Below, in pieces: positions 27,443 to 37,101 of a stretch of DNA of 64,000 bases. The notes under the pieces were generated by a model. It did not search any database, was not told the DNA's origin, and was given only the letters and a program-made list of their open reading frames with translations. This DNA is from Planctomycetota bacterium (lineage in GTDB: Bacteria > Planctomycetota > Planctomycetia > Planctomycetales > Planctomycetaceae): contig JAFEBS010000039.1 in the NCBI GenBank assembly GCA_018242525.1, positions 1 to 64,000 of the forward strand, given 5' to 3'. How positions within the stretch are numbered: the stretch's first letter is position 1; each line of letters begins with the position of its first letter. A program made the position numbers and the translations under genes.

Positions 27443-28525
27443 ATGCCGCGATTAAGAATAGCCGTGATCGGAGTCGGAGCACTGGGTCGTCATCACGCCC
27501 GGATCTTGAGCGAGATAGCCGACGTGGAACTCGTCGCCGTCGTCGACAGTCGGGAAGAGCAGGGACGCGAGATTGCCGCCAAGTGCCGGACGAGCTGGCT
27601 GGGGGACTATCAGGAACTGCTCTCACGCGACATCATCGACGCGGTTTCGGTGGTCGTTCCGACAGTGGCACACCGGCAGGTTGCCGGGGATTTTCTGAGT
27701 GCCGGGATTCCAGTGCTTGTCGAAAAGCCACTTGCGGCAAATGTGAATCAGGCCGGGGAATTGGTGGATCTGGCGGCGGAACGGGGAACGTTGCTGCAGG
27801 TCGGCCACATCGAACGATTCAACCCCGCCTTCCAGGTGGCTCGGGATCGAATTCACCAGCCGAAATACATCCGGGCCGAGCGAACGAGCGCGTACACGTT
27901 TCGGTCCACCGACATCGGCGTCGTCCACGACCTGATGATCCACGACATCGATCTGGTGCTTTCGCTTGTTCGCAGCCGGTTGAAAAACGTCGAAGCGTTT
28001 GGAGTCACTGTGATTGGCGGACATGAAGACGCCGTTCAGGCTCGTCTGCGCTTCGAAAACGGTTGCATTGTTGACTTGACCGCCAGCCGCATCAGCCCCG
28101 TCGTCAGCCGTTCACTACAGGCCTGGTCGGGGTCGGGCTGCGTCACCTGCGACATGCACAGTCGGGACGTCAAGCATTATGCCCCGTCCGACAAACTGCG
28201 GTTCGGTCCTTCGCCGCTCGAACTGGCCCGTCTGCCGGGGGCCGACATCGAACAACTGAAGAAGGAGGTGTTTGGCCAGTTCGTGCAGGTGGAAACTCTA
28301 CCGGTCGATGCCTCAGGCCCAGACGCCCTGACGCGGGAATTGACCGAATTTGTCGATTGCGTCGTGACAGGTCGACCACCGCACGTGGACGGTGTGGAAG
28401 GACTGGCGGCGATGGTGGTCGCAGATGAAGTTTTGAAGAGCGTTGCCGAACACCAATGGGACGGCCATGCCGACGGCGCGATCGGCCCTCATCCCCATCG
28501 GTCCTCCGGGCAATTCGCTGCGTGA
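27443..28525 (+). CDS. Gfo/Idh/MocA-family NAD(P)-dependent oxidoreductase
   Basis: A 360-residue oxidoreductase. N-terminal Rossmann domain with GVGALGRHHARIL (G-x-G-x2-G) and the conserved EKPLAAN containing the catalytic Lys; the C-terminal alpha/beta domain includes GHIERFNPAF and the HD-L-IHDIDLV stretch typical of the subgroup found beside lpxA in many Gram-negative bacteria. In Acidithiobacillus and Leptospira a relative, GnnA, oxidises UDP-GlcNAc at C3 so that GnnB can add an amino group. No GnnB-like aminotransferase is encoded here, so a GnnA role is a hypothesis. It is the last gene of the lipid A block, 50 bp after lpxA copy 2, and convergent with bcp. Confidence 0.85.
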   Translation: MPRLRIAVIGVGALGRHHARILSEIADVELVAVVDSREEQGREIAAKCRTSWLGDYQELLSRDIIDAVSVVVPTVAHRQVAGDFLSAGIPVLVEKPLAANVNQAGELVDLAAERGTLLQVGHIERFNPAFQVARDRIHQPKYIRAERTSAYTFRSTDIGVVHDLMIHDIDLVLSLVRSRLKNVEAFGVTVIGGHEDAVQARLRFENGCIVDLTASRISPVVSRSLQAWSGSGCVTCDMHSRDVKHYAPSDKLRFGPSPLELARLPGADIEQLKKEVFGQFVQVETLPVDASGPDALTRELTEFVDCVVTGRPPHVDGVEGLAAMVVADEVLKSVAEHQWDGHADGAIGPHPHRSSGQFAA

Positions 28526-28623
28526 GGCTTTGGCTGGCAAACGGGTCTGCCCTCCCAACGTGGTTCCTGTCTCCAGTGGGTGGGCAAGGCCGGTGCTGGA
28601 CCGCGTCGAATTCGCGGAGCGAT

Positions 28624-29094
<471 letters not shown>

Positions 29095-29409
29095 GTTTTC
29101 ATTGCCTTGTGAGTTACAACGGGGATCTGCTGGCATCGCGGCGGTGCGCCATGGCAGCGGTATACCAAGAAAACATTTGCTCCATCAATTCTCCGCGAAT
29201 CGTCGTAAGAGTCTGAGGTTGGTGGACAACTCTGCCAAAACTTGTGGTTGCAGAGAATTCGCAACGTTTTATGCATAATGTTGTTATGGCGATGCGTTGT
29301 GTGAGAAACGTCTGGACTTGACCGAACTGGCCTGCCAATCCCATAATTTCATGTTCCCCCTCAGCACCGCCCTCCAACTTCGCCCGCCATTCTCTGAAAG
29401 TTTCCGCCG
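29095..29409. other. 315-bp divergent intergenic region
   Basis: Lies between bcp (minus) and the dksA-like gene (plus). The palindrome TATGCATA at 29270-29277 and a good -10-like CATAAT at 29274-29279 sit in an AT-rich patch 130 bases before the dksA-like start, but no well-spaced -35 box is visible. Confidence 0.4.
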
Positions 29410-29805
29410 ATGTTGAAGCAAACTGAGTTGGAAGAATTCAAGCGGTTGCTGCTCGTGTTGCGAGCTCGGATTCGCGGTGATGTCAAGCATTTAACCGACG
29501 AAGCGCTCGACCGGAACGAGAATGGATCCGAGTCCAAGTCGCCAACTCATCTTGCAGAACTTGGCACGGAAACCTACGAACAGGACTTTGCACTTCGACG
29601 TGTTGAAAATGAACAGGAAGTTCTCGACGAAATCGAAGAAGCGCTGCAACGGATCGAAGACGAGTCTTATGGGATTTGTACCGGCTGCCAGGAAGCGGGG
29701 AGATCTGTCTCGAAATCCCTGATCCCTAAGGCGCGGCTGCGTGTGATCCCCTATGCCAGGAACTGCGTCGAATGCGAACGGAAGCGCGAAGAGAGCGGGT
29801 ACTAG
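29410..29805 (+). CDS. DksA/TraR-family zinc-finger transcriptional regulator
   Basis: A 131-residue protein. The N-terminal half is a helical coiled coil (LEEFKRLLLVLRARIRGDV), with the middle conserved ELGTETYEQDFALRR, as in small DksA-like proteins that enter the RNA polymerase secondary channel. The C-terminal zinc finger has all four cysteines (CTGC and CVEC). The gap between the two pairs is 25 residues instead of the usual 17 of E. coli DksA, an apparent insertion of about eight residues after CTGC. The 3' end overlaps the lspA start by 34 bp in another frame, so the two are translated from one message. Confidence 0.88.
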   Translation: MLKQTELEEFKRLLLVLRARIRGDVKHLTDEALDRNENGSESKSPTHLAELGTETYEQDFALRRVENEQEVLDEIEEALQRIEDESYGICTGCQEAGRSVSKSLIPKARLRVIPYARNCVECERKREESGY

Positions 29806-30452
29806 CAACGGCTACTGGAAGACCCGAGGCCGCAGGCGTTGTCACGAATGCGTTGTCGCCTGCTGGTGCTGCGCCCGGTCTGGAGACTGTTTCCACGAAC
29901 CCGTCGCTTCGATTGGCCGTGGTTGTCGCCATCGCCATCGCCGGCCTCAGTTGGGATTTGTGGACCAAGCAGGAGGTCTTTCGCCAACTGGGCCATCCCG
30001 GCTTCCACCCCATCTGGAAGGGGCAACTTCTGGGAGTTTCCATCCGGTTTCAACTGGAAACGGCTTTTAATCATGGTGCCTTGTGGGGAATTGGCCAGGG
30101 GCGAACGTGGTTGTTCGCGGCCTTGAGTTTTGTGGCCATCACTGCGATTGGCTACTTCTTGTGGAATCGCCAGGCCATTTCCTCACGCTGGCTGACCACA
30201 GTCACGGGACTGTTGCTGGCCGGAACGCTGGGAAACCTGTACGACCGACTGGGGTTGCACGGTTGGACCGATGAACGTGGGAAGGCCGTCTACGCAGTCC
30301 GCGATTTCCTGGACTTTTACTTCTTCAATGACAGCTTTCACTGGGCGACATTCAACTTCGCCGACACGTATCTGGTCGTGGGAGCAGCCATGCTGGTTGT
30401 GCATTCGTTCTGGTCTCAGCCCGACGCGGGCAAGCCTGATCGCACCGTCTGA
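29772..30452 (+). CDS. lspA: lipoprotein signal peptidase (LspA)
   Basis: Aspartic protease that cleaves prolipoprotein signal peptides after lipidation. The membrane topology fits four helices beginning near residue 47 (LAVVVAIAIAGLSWDLWTK). The catalytic Asp motifs are present: GTLGNLYDRL and FNFADTYLVVG, the first within the LspA-specific GN-x-x-DR box. At 226 residues it is longer than the usual 160-180 because of a polar N-terminal extension of about 45 residues encoded partly inside the dksA-like gene; a later start is possible but no ATG is in frame nearby. The gene is convergent with tatC, 27 bp apart. Confidence 0.9.
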   Translation: MRTEARRERVLATATGRPEAAGVVTNALSPAGAAPGLETVSTNPSLRLAVVVAIAIAGLSWDLWTKQEVFRQLGHPGFHPIWKGQLLGVSIRFQLETAFNHGALWGIGQGRTWLFAALSFVAITAIGYFLWNRQAISSRWLTTVTGLLLAGTLGNLYDRLGLHGWTDERGKAVYAVRDFLDFYFFNDSFHWATFNFADTYLVVGAAMLVVHSFWSQPDAGKPDRTV

Positions 30453-30479
30453 GACTCGTCGCCCAGGCGGTTCTTTCGG

Positions 30480-31553
30480 TCACGTGGCGATTTCCACCGG
30501 TGTCTTCGCCTGGGTCCAGATGCATAACAGGATGCCCAGGCCATACAGCATCAACAGTGGGATCATCATCATCAGCATGGTCATTGGATCCGGGGTCGGC
30601 GTCAGCAGCATGGACAGGACTGCGATCACCATGACTGCGATGCGCCATTGCGCCAGGTAGTGCTGCACCGTGAACAGGTTGATCTTCGCCAGGAACAACA
30701 TGATCAGCGGCAGTTGAAAACTGAGGCCAAACATCAGCGGCAGCATGATGGCGAAACTGATCCATTCGGAAATCCGGATCTGGGCGGTTAACTCGATGCG
30801 GGCGTTGAATCCCAGCAGGAAATCGAGCACCACTGGCAGTACCGCGTAAAAGCAGAAAACTACGCCACCCAGGAACAGCCCGATGCTCATCGGCAGATAC
30901 ATGTAGATGTACTTACGTTCGTGGGGGTAAAGACCAGCGGCGACGAACAGCCACAGTTGGTAAAACACCCAGGGACTGGCCAGGATCAGGCCGGCCACGA
31001 ACGAGACCTTCATATAGGTGACAAACGCCTCCTGCACATTGAACGTCACCGGTCGTTCGATCTTTTCGATCCCGGTCCGGAATTGCAGGAAGGATTCTGA
31101 CTGGGCCTTCAGGATCAGTTTCTTTTCTTTCAGTTCGTCAGGTGCCACGGGATAAGTCCCCGGAAGAGCCTGGTGCAGTTGATCGGCCAATTCGTGAGCC
31201 GAAAGCTCCAGGGAGATGGTTCGCCGCGCTTCAGGAGTCACCAGTGGGGCATTCTCCGGCAGGTTTGCATCTGAAGTATCCGGCGGGAAGACCTGGTGCT
31301 TAAACCATTCCCACAGGCTGAAACCCTTGACGTTGTCTTCGACCTCGACTTTGACTTTGACGAAGTTGGCCCGACGCAGCGCTTGATCTACCGGTTCGCG
31401 GATCAGGCGAACCAGGCTTTCTCCGTAAATCAAAGTGAAGATGACGCACACGGACAGGCCCAACAGAGCCCGAATCAGGTGCAGTCGCAGGATTTCCAAA
31501 TGCTCGCCGAACGTCATCGTCGAGTCATCAAACAGATCTTTGCCAGTTGCCAT
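30480..31553 (-). CDS. tatC: TatC, twin-arginine translocase subunit, with a large periplasmic insertion
   Basis: Core Tat receptor for folded proteins. A 357-residue protein, about 100 longer than E. coli TatC. The N-terminus has the twin-arginine-binding MTFGEHLEILR motif (E. coli FLEHLEELR). Membrane helices run from about residue 24, then again from about 185, with the family motifs SPWVFYQLWLFVAAGLYPHERK and the later LPLMFGLSFQLPL. The first periplasmic loop, usually about 20-30 residues, spans roughly 45-175 here and is charged and proline-containing. No tatA or tatB lies in the window. A Tat-type signal occurs in the DUF1501 protein at 35800. The C-terminus is cytoplasmic and short. 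Confidence 0.92.
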   Translation of the reverse strand: MATGKDLFDDSTMTFGEHLEILRLHLIRALLGLSVCVIFTLIYGESLVRLIREPVDQALRRANFVKVKVEVEDNVKGFSLWEWFKHQVFPPDTSDANLPENAPLVTPEARRTISLELSAHELADQLHQALPGTYPVAPDELKEKKLILKAQSESFLQFRTGIEKIERPVTFNVQEAFVTYMKVSFVAGLILASPWVFYQLWLFVAAGLYPHERKYIYMYLPMSIGLFLGGVVFCFYAVLPVVLDFLLGFNARIELTAQIRISEWISFAIMLPLMFGLSFQLPLIMLFLAKINLFTVQHYLAQWRIAVMVIAVLSMLLTPTPDPMTMLMMMIPLLMLYGLGILLCIWTQAKTPVEIAT

Positions 31554-31805
31554 GAATCACTCCAGTCACACGGACTGCGCATCTTGAGGTCGGGGGAGGA
31601 CGAACGCAAGTCGCGCGTCAAAGGTGAGAAGTCGAGTGCCGCCAGTCCATCCGAACACAACGAATGTGTCGAAAGTGCGGTGTCCACTCGAATTGGCCCG
31701 GCAGATGGCAAGGCTGAAGAGCGGGGTTACCCCTCTGATTTTACGCAATTCATGGCGCTTGTCCAGCCGTTCAGGCCTCCGCTGCAAAAATCACCCTGGT
31801 ACCTG

Positions 31806-33524
31806 CTATGCCGCCGGGGGGCCAAGCACCACCGCGGCGCAAATGACAAGTGCAATGAACGCGAAGATGATCGTCACCATTTGGAACACCAGCTTGCGGG
31901 TCCGTTCCCAGTGCATGGCAATGAAGACGAAAATGGCAAATGGAGCGAACCAGACCAGGAAGCCCCAAAGAACACTTTCCCGGAATCCCTCGACGATGAA
32001 CGAAATGGAATTGATCAGGATGGCCAGGTACAACCCGCAAAACGATCCGGCGATCACTCCACCTGGAACGCCGACATTGGTCAGGGCTCCAAACAACATC
32101 CCGCCGATCAGTCCCATCAACAGGCAAACCAGCGGAACCATGACTCCTTCGGCAAGGTCCTTCTGCCATGTTCGGGGAGCGTCGTCGTCATCGGGATCGC
32201 GCCGCTCTTTGGCGACGTATTTGTATTCCTTGGCCTTGTCGATCAGTTCCAGCCGTTCGCGGAAATAGAATGTAAAGACCCCGTTGGTGCGCATGTTGAA
32301 CATGCCGATGAAGCCCAGGGGCAGGCACATCACTGCCAGGATGATCGCAGGGCCAATCAACGGCGTGAAGTCGACGTCGGCTGGGGTGCCAATCGAGGTG
32401 ACGTCAACGGGGGTTGCATTCTTGCCCTTTGGAGCATTTTCTGCCGCACGAAGTTGTCGGTTGATGTCGGCATTGTACTCCATCGTGTTGACGATGGTGT
32501 TGATGTCATTCCCCCAGACGGCACCAATCGTCGCCGCACCGGCGATCAGGGGAATGCTGGTGATCAGCAGCCACATGAACCAGACCGAACTGCCGCCAAT
32601 TGTCCGAAACCAGAACTGAATGACCTTCCAGAACATCCAGCCGGGCATGGAAATCGGCATCGTCATGTGAGCCATGACACCGGGCAACATCCAGATCACC
32701 GGGATCAGTCCCACGCCGATGCAAACCCCCATCATCCATTCCGGTTGCCCGGTCTGTACCAGGTAATATCCGATTCCCGCCGGTATCGCGATGAGCGGAA
32801 CGACGACGACGGCCGTCCACGCGACCGCAATCACCCCCTTGGAGCTGGCCAGGAAGAAGTCGAAATTCAACTTCTTGAATTTATCCTTGCGCTCCAGCGT
32901 CAGCTTGATGACTTCGGTGTCCAGATACCACAGCCAGCCGGGGATGACCAGGAACGCGACAGTGAAGCAGAGGCCGAAGAACGCCCGGGGTGGCCACGCG
33001 GAAATCCACAGGTACATAAAAGCACAGAACAGGGAAATCAACAGGCAGATCAGGGTATACAGGTTGGTTCGCCAGCAGAGACCCTGGTTCTTAATCACAA
33101 AACTGAAGGCGTTCTTTGCCAGGCCCGGGTAGAAATCTGCTGGATCCGGACCTTTGAGCGCCCTCTTGCGGGCCTTGACGCCCAGTCCGCCGGATTGGAT
33201 GTCATACCCGCACTTGGGGCATTCCGTTTCCTCTTCGTCCAGAAGCTCCATGTCATACCCGCACTTGGAGCAAATCCGGGCGTTCGCGTCTTCGGCACGA
33301 CGCAGATCCAGCGAAGCCAAAGCGTCTTCCGAATCCACCGGCTTCGAGGCTTTGGCGACAGGCTTCTTCTTCGGCTTTTCGCCGTCCTTCTTGGAGACCT
33401 GCGAATCCCCGGTGGGGACCGCAATTCTGGTGTCACATGCCGGACACTTCACCGCTTTGCCGCGGGCGGTATCTGGTACGGTCAACACCTTGTCGCAGCT
33501 CGTGCAGCGAACTTTGACGGGCAT
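31806..33524 (-). CDS. polytopic membrane protein with N-terminal zinc ribbons
   Basis: A 572-residue protein of unknown function. Residues 1-40 hold a CxxC...CxxC ribbon (VRCTSC, VKCPAC) of the MJ0042/FmdB-like type, followed by a Lys-rich linker. A second ribbon lies near residues 80-105 (ICSKCGYD, ECPKCGYD). From about residue 145 there are about ten hydrophobic helices with cytoplasmic charged loops. Such zinc-ribbon-plus-membrane proteins are common in planctomycetes, but no role is established that I know. The ribbons are probably cytoplasmic. It is transcribed toward tatC, with 252 bp between, and divergent from the DUF1549 gene. I recognise no transporter signature in the membrane part. 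Confidence 0.75.
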   Translation of the reverse strand: MPVKVRCTSCDKVLTVPDTARGKAVKCPACDTRIAVPTGDSQVSKKDGEKPKKKPVAKASKPVDSEDALASLDLRRAEDANARICSKCGYDMELLDEEETECPKCGYDIQSGGLGVKARKRALKGPDPADFYPGLAKNAFSFVIKNQGLCWRTNLYTLICLLISLFCAFMYLWISAWPPRAFFGLCFTVAFLVIPGWLWYLDTEVIKLTLERKDKFKKLNFDFFLASSKGVIAVAWTAVVVVPLIAIPAGIGYYLVQTGQPEWMMGVCIGVGLIPVIWMLPGVMAHMTMPISMPGWMFWKVIQFWFRTIGGSSVWFMWLLITSIPLIAGAATIGAVWGNDINTIVNTMEYNADINRQLRAAENAPKGKNATPVDVTSIGTPADVDFTPLIGPAIILAVMCLPLGFIGMFNMRTNGVFTFYFRERLELIDKAKEYKYVAKERRDPDDDDAPRTWQKDLAEGVMVPLVCLLMGLIGGMLFGALTNVGVPGGVIAGSFCGLYLAILINSISFIVEGFRESVLWGFLVWFAPFAIFVFIAMHWERTRKLVFQMVTIIFAFIALVICAAVVLGPPAA

Positions 33525-33851
33525 GGAAATCGCCTTCGGGTAACTGGCTGCCTGCGGCCATCTTGTGAAGGATGAGCGAGCGCGACCGCTGGCAGCAGAA
33601 GTAACGGAATCAAACGGAATTCAGGAAGTTTACGGTTCGACGTGCCGTTCTCGCAACGGAGGCAACCCGCAAGTCCCAGAGAGTTCGCAGATTGATGTCA
33701 GTTTCCCCGGAAACGCAGTGCGTCCGCGAAACTTTTTTGCCCCATGTGGGGTTTACTGTATCATCCCCACCGTCGTGGCCGCTCTGATTCGGCGGTGCAG
33801 TCCACGACTTTTCGCGTCCGTTTTTCCGAGTCTTGCCTTAAGGAATCGACC
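33525..33851. other. 327-bp divergent intergenic region
   Basis: Between the zinc-ribbon membrane protein (minus) and the DUF1549 gene (plus). No gene seen; it should hold both promoters. The DUF1549 gene's ribosome binding site AAGGAA is at 33840-33845. Confidence 0.4.
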
Positions 33852-35708
33852 ATGGTGCGAAGGCCAAATCTGCAGACCGGCCTGATATTCGCCGTGATTT
33901 GCGGGACCGCGCTGACTGTTTCGGCTGCGAACCGGGGCCGTTCCGCGGGAACTTCCCCGCCCCATGCCGCGCAGGTTGCCGCCGAGGTCGATCAATTGAT
34001 TCTGGCCGACCTGCAAAAAAATGGGGTCAAACCGGTCGACCGCTGTAACGACGCGGATTTTGTACGCCGTGTGACGCTGGACATCACGGGTCAATTACCG
34101 TCGCCACGCGATGTCACCATCTTTGCGCTGGATCCGGAACCGAACAAGCGGGCCGTCGTGATCGAACAACTGCTGCGCTCGCCGGAATACGGCAAGAACT
34201 GGGCACGGTATTGGCGGGACGTGATCTACATGCCCGCGACGGAAAATCGTGCCCGCATCGCTCAATCCGAATTTGAAGTCTGGATGGCAGACCGACTGAA
34301 TTCCGCCAGGGGTTGGGACCAGACGGTCACGGCCATGTTGACCGCGACAGGCGACGTTCAGGAACATCCTGAGACGGCACTCTTAATCGCTCAGGGAGCC
34401 CAGGCACCGGAGATCGCTGCCGAAGCGAGCCGTATTTTCCTGGGGATTCAGATGCAGTGTGCCAACTGTCACGACCACCCGTCGGATATCTGGAAACGGA
34501 ATCAATTCCACGAACTGGCCGCGTATTTTCCCCGGATCGCCATCCGCCAGATGCAGCAGCCAATTTCATTTGAAATCGCCTCGGTCAATTCCGATCGCGG
34601 GCGGGGCGACTTCATGCGGGAAAACCCCGAACGGTTTATCTCCATGAACGATCGGAACAACGATGGGAAACTGACCAGGGAAGAATTGCGCAGCCGGGCT
34701 CCCGCCGGGATGCCGCCTCAATTCCTGGATCGTATCTTCGAACTGGGGGACAGCAACAAGGACGGGGCACTGAATCTGGCCGAATTGAAGTCGTTGCCGA
34801 TGCCCGATCAGTCTCGCCGCGGTTCGACCGAACATTACATGCCCGACCTGAACGATCCATCCTCGAAGGGAAAACTGGTGGAGCCGAAGTTTTTTGTCGA
34901 CGGTTCGACCCCGGGTCACGGGTTGTCGGACGACGATCGTCGGGCGGCAGTGGCCAAAGCCTTCACGTCGCCGGACAACCCCTGGTTTGCCCGCGCCATC
35001 GTCAATCGGATGTGGTGTGAATTCCTGGGTGAAGGGTTCTACATGCCGGTCGACGACCTGGGACCTACCCGCGCCGCGCGCTTCCCGGAGGCGATCGACG
35101 CTCTGGCCGCGGGCTTTGTCGCCAATCACTATGATTTGAAATGGCTGGTTCGATCCATTGCCAATTCGCAAACCTACCAGCGCCGGGTGGCTCCAAAGTC
35201 ATCAGCCGAGGATGCATTGCCGTTTGCCTCAGTGACCCCCACGCGACTGCGGGGCGACGTGGTCTTCAATTCATTGATGCAGGTGCTGGGAATTGATGAA
35301 GAAAATGCGGGTGGCCCCCGCGGTGCCATGATGATGGGTGGACCTCGAGCGTATCAGCGTACCCCGCGATTCCAGTTCGATGTCCTGTTTGGCGTCGATC
35401 CCTCCGTTCCCAAGGATGACATCACCGGGAATGTGCCGCAGTCGCTGTTCCTGATGAACACCAACTCGTTCAGGACAGCCTTGTCCGGGACCAACACGAA
35501 CACGCGGCTGGGCAGGATCCTGCGTGAAAACCGCGATGATCGGGATGCACTCAGTGAAGTCTACCTGCTGGTGCTGTCCCGCGAACCGTCGAACCACGAG
35601 GTGGAAATCTGCGAGGGATACCTGAAGGACGTCGGACAGCGGACGGAGGCCTTTGAGGATGTGATGTGGAGTCTGCTGAATTCGAGCGAGTTTCTATCCA
35701 AGCGATAA
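33852..35708 (+). CDS. DUF1549/DUF1553 exported protein with two EF-hand-like motifs
   Basis: About 618 residues from ATG 33852, preceded by AAGGAA; the frame is open further upstream. A signal peptide lies at about residues 9-26 (LIFAVICGTALTVSAAN). DUF1549 follows (about 40-230), with the conserved RRVTLDITGQLPSPRDV and a CANCHDHP motif that resembles a haem c site but lies inside the family's own conserved block. Two calcium loops, DRNNDGKLTREE and DSNKDGALNLAE, are inserted near 265-310. DUF1553 occupies the rest, from NPWFARAIVNRMW. In planctomycetes this family is almost always adjacent to a DUF1501 gene, as here (gap 91 bp). They are thought to act on the cell surface; the substrate is unknown. 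Confidence 0.9.
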   Translation: MVRRPNLQTGLIFAVICGTALTVSAANRGRSAGTSPPHAAQVAAEVDQLILADLQKNGVKPVDRCNDADFVRRVTLDITGQLPSPRDVTIFALDPEPNKRAVVIEQLLRSPEYGKNWARYWRDVIYMPATENRARIAQSEFEVWMADRLNSARGWDQTVTAMLTATGDVQEHPETALLIAQGAQAPEIAAEASRIFLGIQMQCANCHDHPSDIWKRNQFHELAAYFPRIAIRQMQQPISFEIASVNSDRGRGDFMRENPERFISMNDRNNDGKLTREELRSRAPAGMPPQFLDRIFELGDSNKDGALNLAELKSLPMPDQSRRGSTEHYMPDLNDPSSKGKLVEPKFFVDGSTPGHGLSDDDRRAAVAKAFTSPDNPWFARAIVNRMWCEFLGEGFYMPVDDLGPTRAARFPEAIDALAAGFVANHYDLKWLVRSIANSQTYQRRVAPKSSAEDALPFASVTPTRLRGDVVFNSLMQVLGIDEENAGGPRGAMMMGGPRAYQRTPRFQFDVLFGVDPSVPKDDITGNVPQSLFLMNTNSFRTALSGTNTNTRLGRILRENRDDRDALSEVYLLVLSREPSNHEVEICEGYLKDVGQRTEAFEDVMWSLLNSSEFLSKR

Positions 35709-35799
35709 GTCCGGCATCAGCCCTGTGAGAATACGTACGCCGGGTCCACCAATTCAAACAATGCCGACGCTGGCAGCGCCGGGTACAAATGGAGCCATT

Positions 35800-37101
35800 A
35801 TGCCACCTGTTTCCTGGCACGAAGACGTGGTTTTGACCCGACGTACGTTGTCGCGACGCGGATTTCTGTACGGGACCTCGGCCGCTGCGGCCGCTGGAGC
35901 CTTTAACTTTCGGGATCTGATGTCTGCCCAGGCAGCCGACCTGCGCAAGCAGGGTCGCGCGATGATTCTGCTGTTCATGCAGGGGGGGCCATCTCAACTG
36001 GAAACCTTCGATCCCAAGCCAGGCACGGAAACCGGTGGCCCGACGACGGCAATCGGCACTGCGGTTCCCGGGATCCAGATTGCCGAAGGCTGGGAACAGA
36101 CCGCAAAACAGATGCAGGACGTTGCCATCCTGCGTTCCCTGACGAACAAGGAAGGACAGCACGAACGTGCCGTCTATCAACTGCACACGGGGTACATTCC
36201 CTCGGGCTCGATCAAGCATCCGTCACTGGGCTGCAACATCGCCCGTGAGTTGTCACCGGCGGATCGGGAACTGCCGGCCGTCGTGTCGATTGGCAACGGT
36301 CGCGCCGCTGGAACCGGCGGCAGCGGTGCTGGTTTTCTGGGTGTCGATTACGAGCCGTTCCACGTGCAGAATCCCGGTACTCTGCCAGAGAATGTCGCCA
36401 CGGCAGTCAACGAATCGCGTTTCAAACGGCGGCTGGGGTTACTCGACAGGCTGGAAGGGGATTTTGCCTTGCGCGGGGGCGAAGCGGTCGTGGAAAGTCA
36501 CCGCCGCATCACCGACAAATCGGCGAAGCTGGTCTTGAGTCCCCTGACCAGGACGTTTGATTTCAGCCAGGAATCCGCAGCAACGCGGGAAAGTTACGGC
36601 AATACGGAGTTCGGTCGGGGTTGCCTGCTGGCCCGTCGGCTGGTGGAATCGGGTGTGACTTTTGTTGAGGTGCGGTTGGGAAACTGGGACACCCATCAGG
36701 ACAATTTCGACGCGGTGAAGGGACTGGCCCGCCAATGCGACCCGGCTCTGGCAGCGCTCATCGCCGATCTGAAGCAGCGCGGCTTGTTTGACAAGACGCT
36801 CATCGTCTGGACAGGTGAATTCGGCAGAACACCACGGATCAACCCGCGCACCGGTCGCGATCACTGGCCGCGTAACTTCAATGCCCTGCTGGCGGGTGGG
36901 GGGATTAAGGGTGGTCAGGTGATTGGAGAAACGTCGAAAGACGGAACCAGCCTGACCAAGGATCCCGTCAGCGTACCCGATCTGTTCTGCTCGATCTGCA
37001 AATCGCTGAACGTGAATCCGGCCAAGGAAAACATGAGCCCCATCGGTCGACCCATGAAGATTGTCGATGGCGGCCAGCCCGTGGAAGGGTTGTTCGCATA
37101 A
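35800..37101 (+). CDS. DUF1501 protein with twin-arginine signal (sulfatase/phosphatase-fold)
   Basis: A 433-residue protein starting at ATG 35800 (GGAG at 35791-35794); earlier in-frame starts at 35725 or 35761 are less likely. The N-terminus carries a twin-arginine signal, TRRTLSRRGFLYG, followed by an Ala-rich h-region, so it should be exported folded by Tat. The DUF1501 domain has an alkaline-phosphatase-like metal site layout (GGPSQLETFDPKP, LLARRLVESGVTFVEVRLG, WTGEFGRTPRIN). Adjacent to its usual partner, the DUF1549/DUF1553 protein, 91 bp upstream. The substrate is unknown; sulfated or phosphorylated polysaccharides have been suggested for the family. Confidence 0.9.
   Translation: MPPVSWHEDVVLTRRTLSRRGFLYGTSAAAAAGAFNFRDLMSAQAADLRKQGRAMILLFMQGGPSQLETFDPKPGTETGGPTTAIGTAVPGIQIAEGWEQTAKQMQDVAILRSLTNKEGQHERAVYQLHTGYIPSGSIKHPSLGCNIARELSPADRELPAVVSIGNGRAAGTGGSGAGFLGVDYEPFHVQNPGTLPENVATAVNESRFKRRLGLLDRLEGDFALRGGEAVVESHRRITDKSAKLVLSPLTRTFDFSQESAATRESYGNTEFGRGCLLARRLVESGVTFVEVRLGNWDTHQDNFDAVKGLARQCDPALAALIADLKQRGLFDKTLIVWTGEFGRTPRINPRTGRDHWPRNFNALLAGGGIKGGQVIGETSKDGTSLTKDPVSVPDLFCSICKSLNVNPAKENMSPIGRPMKIVDGGQPVEGLFA

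Noticed and set aside
28548..28586. Terminator hairpin between the oxidoreductase and bcp genes
   Set aside because: A 10-bp stem with one mismatch exists, but the 19-base loop and lack of a T-tract make it weak.
31296..33575. Very long open frame on the plus strand opposite tatC and the zinc-ribbon membrane protein
   Set aside because: It is rich in His, Gln, Asp and Arg with no motif, and lies antisense to two clear genes. It is the expected shadow of GC-rich codons.
34450..34480. Haem c site (CANCH) in the DUF1549 protein
   Set aside because: This motif is part of the DUF1549 family's own conserved block, and haem binding is not established for it.
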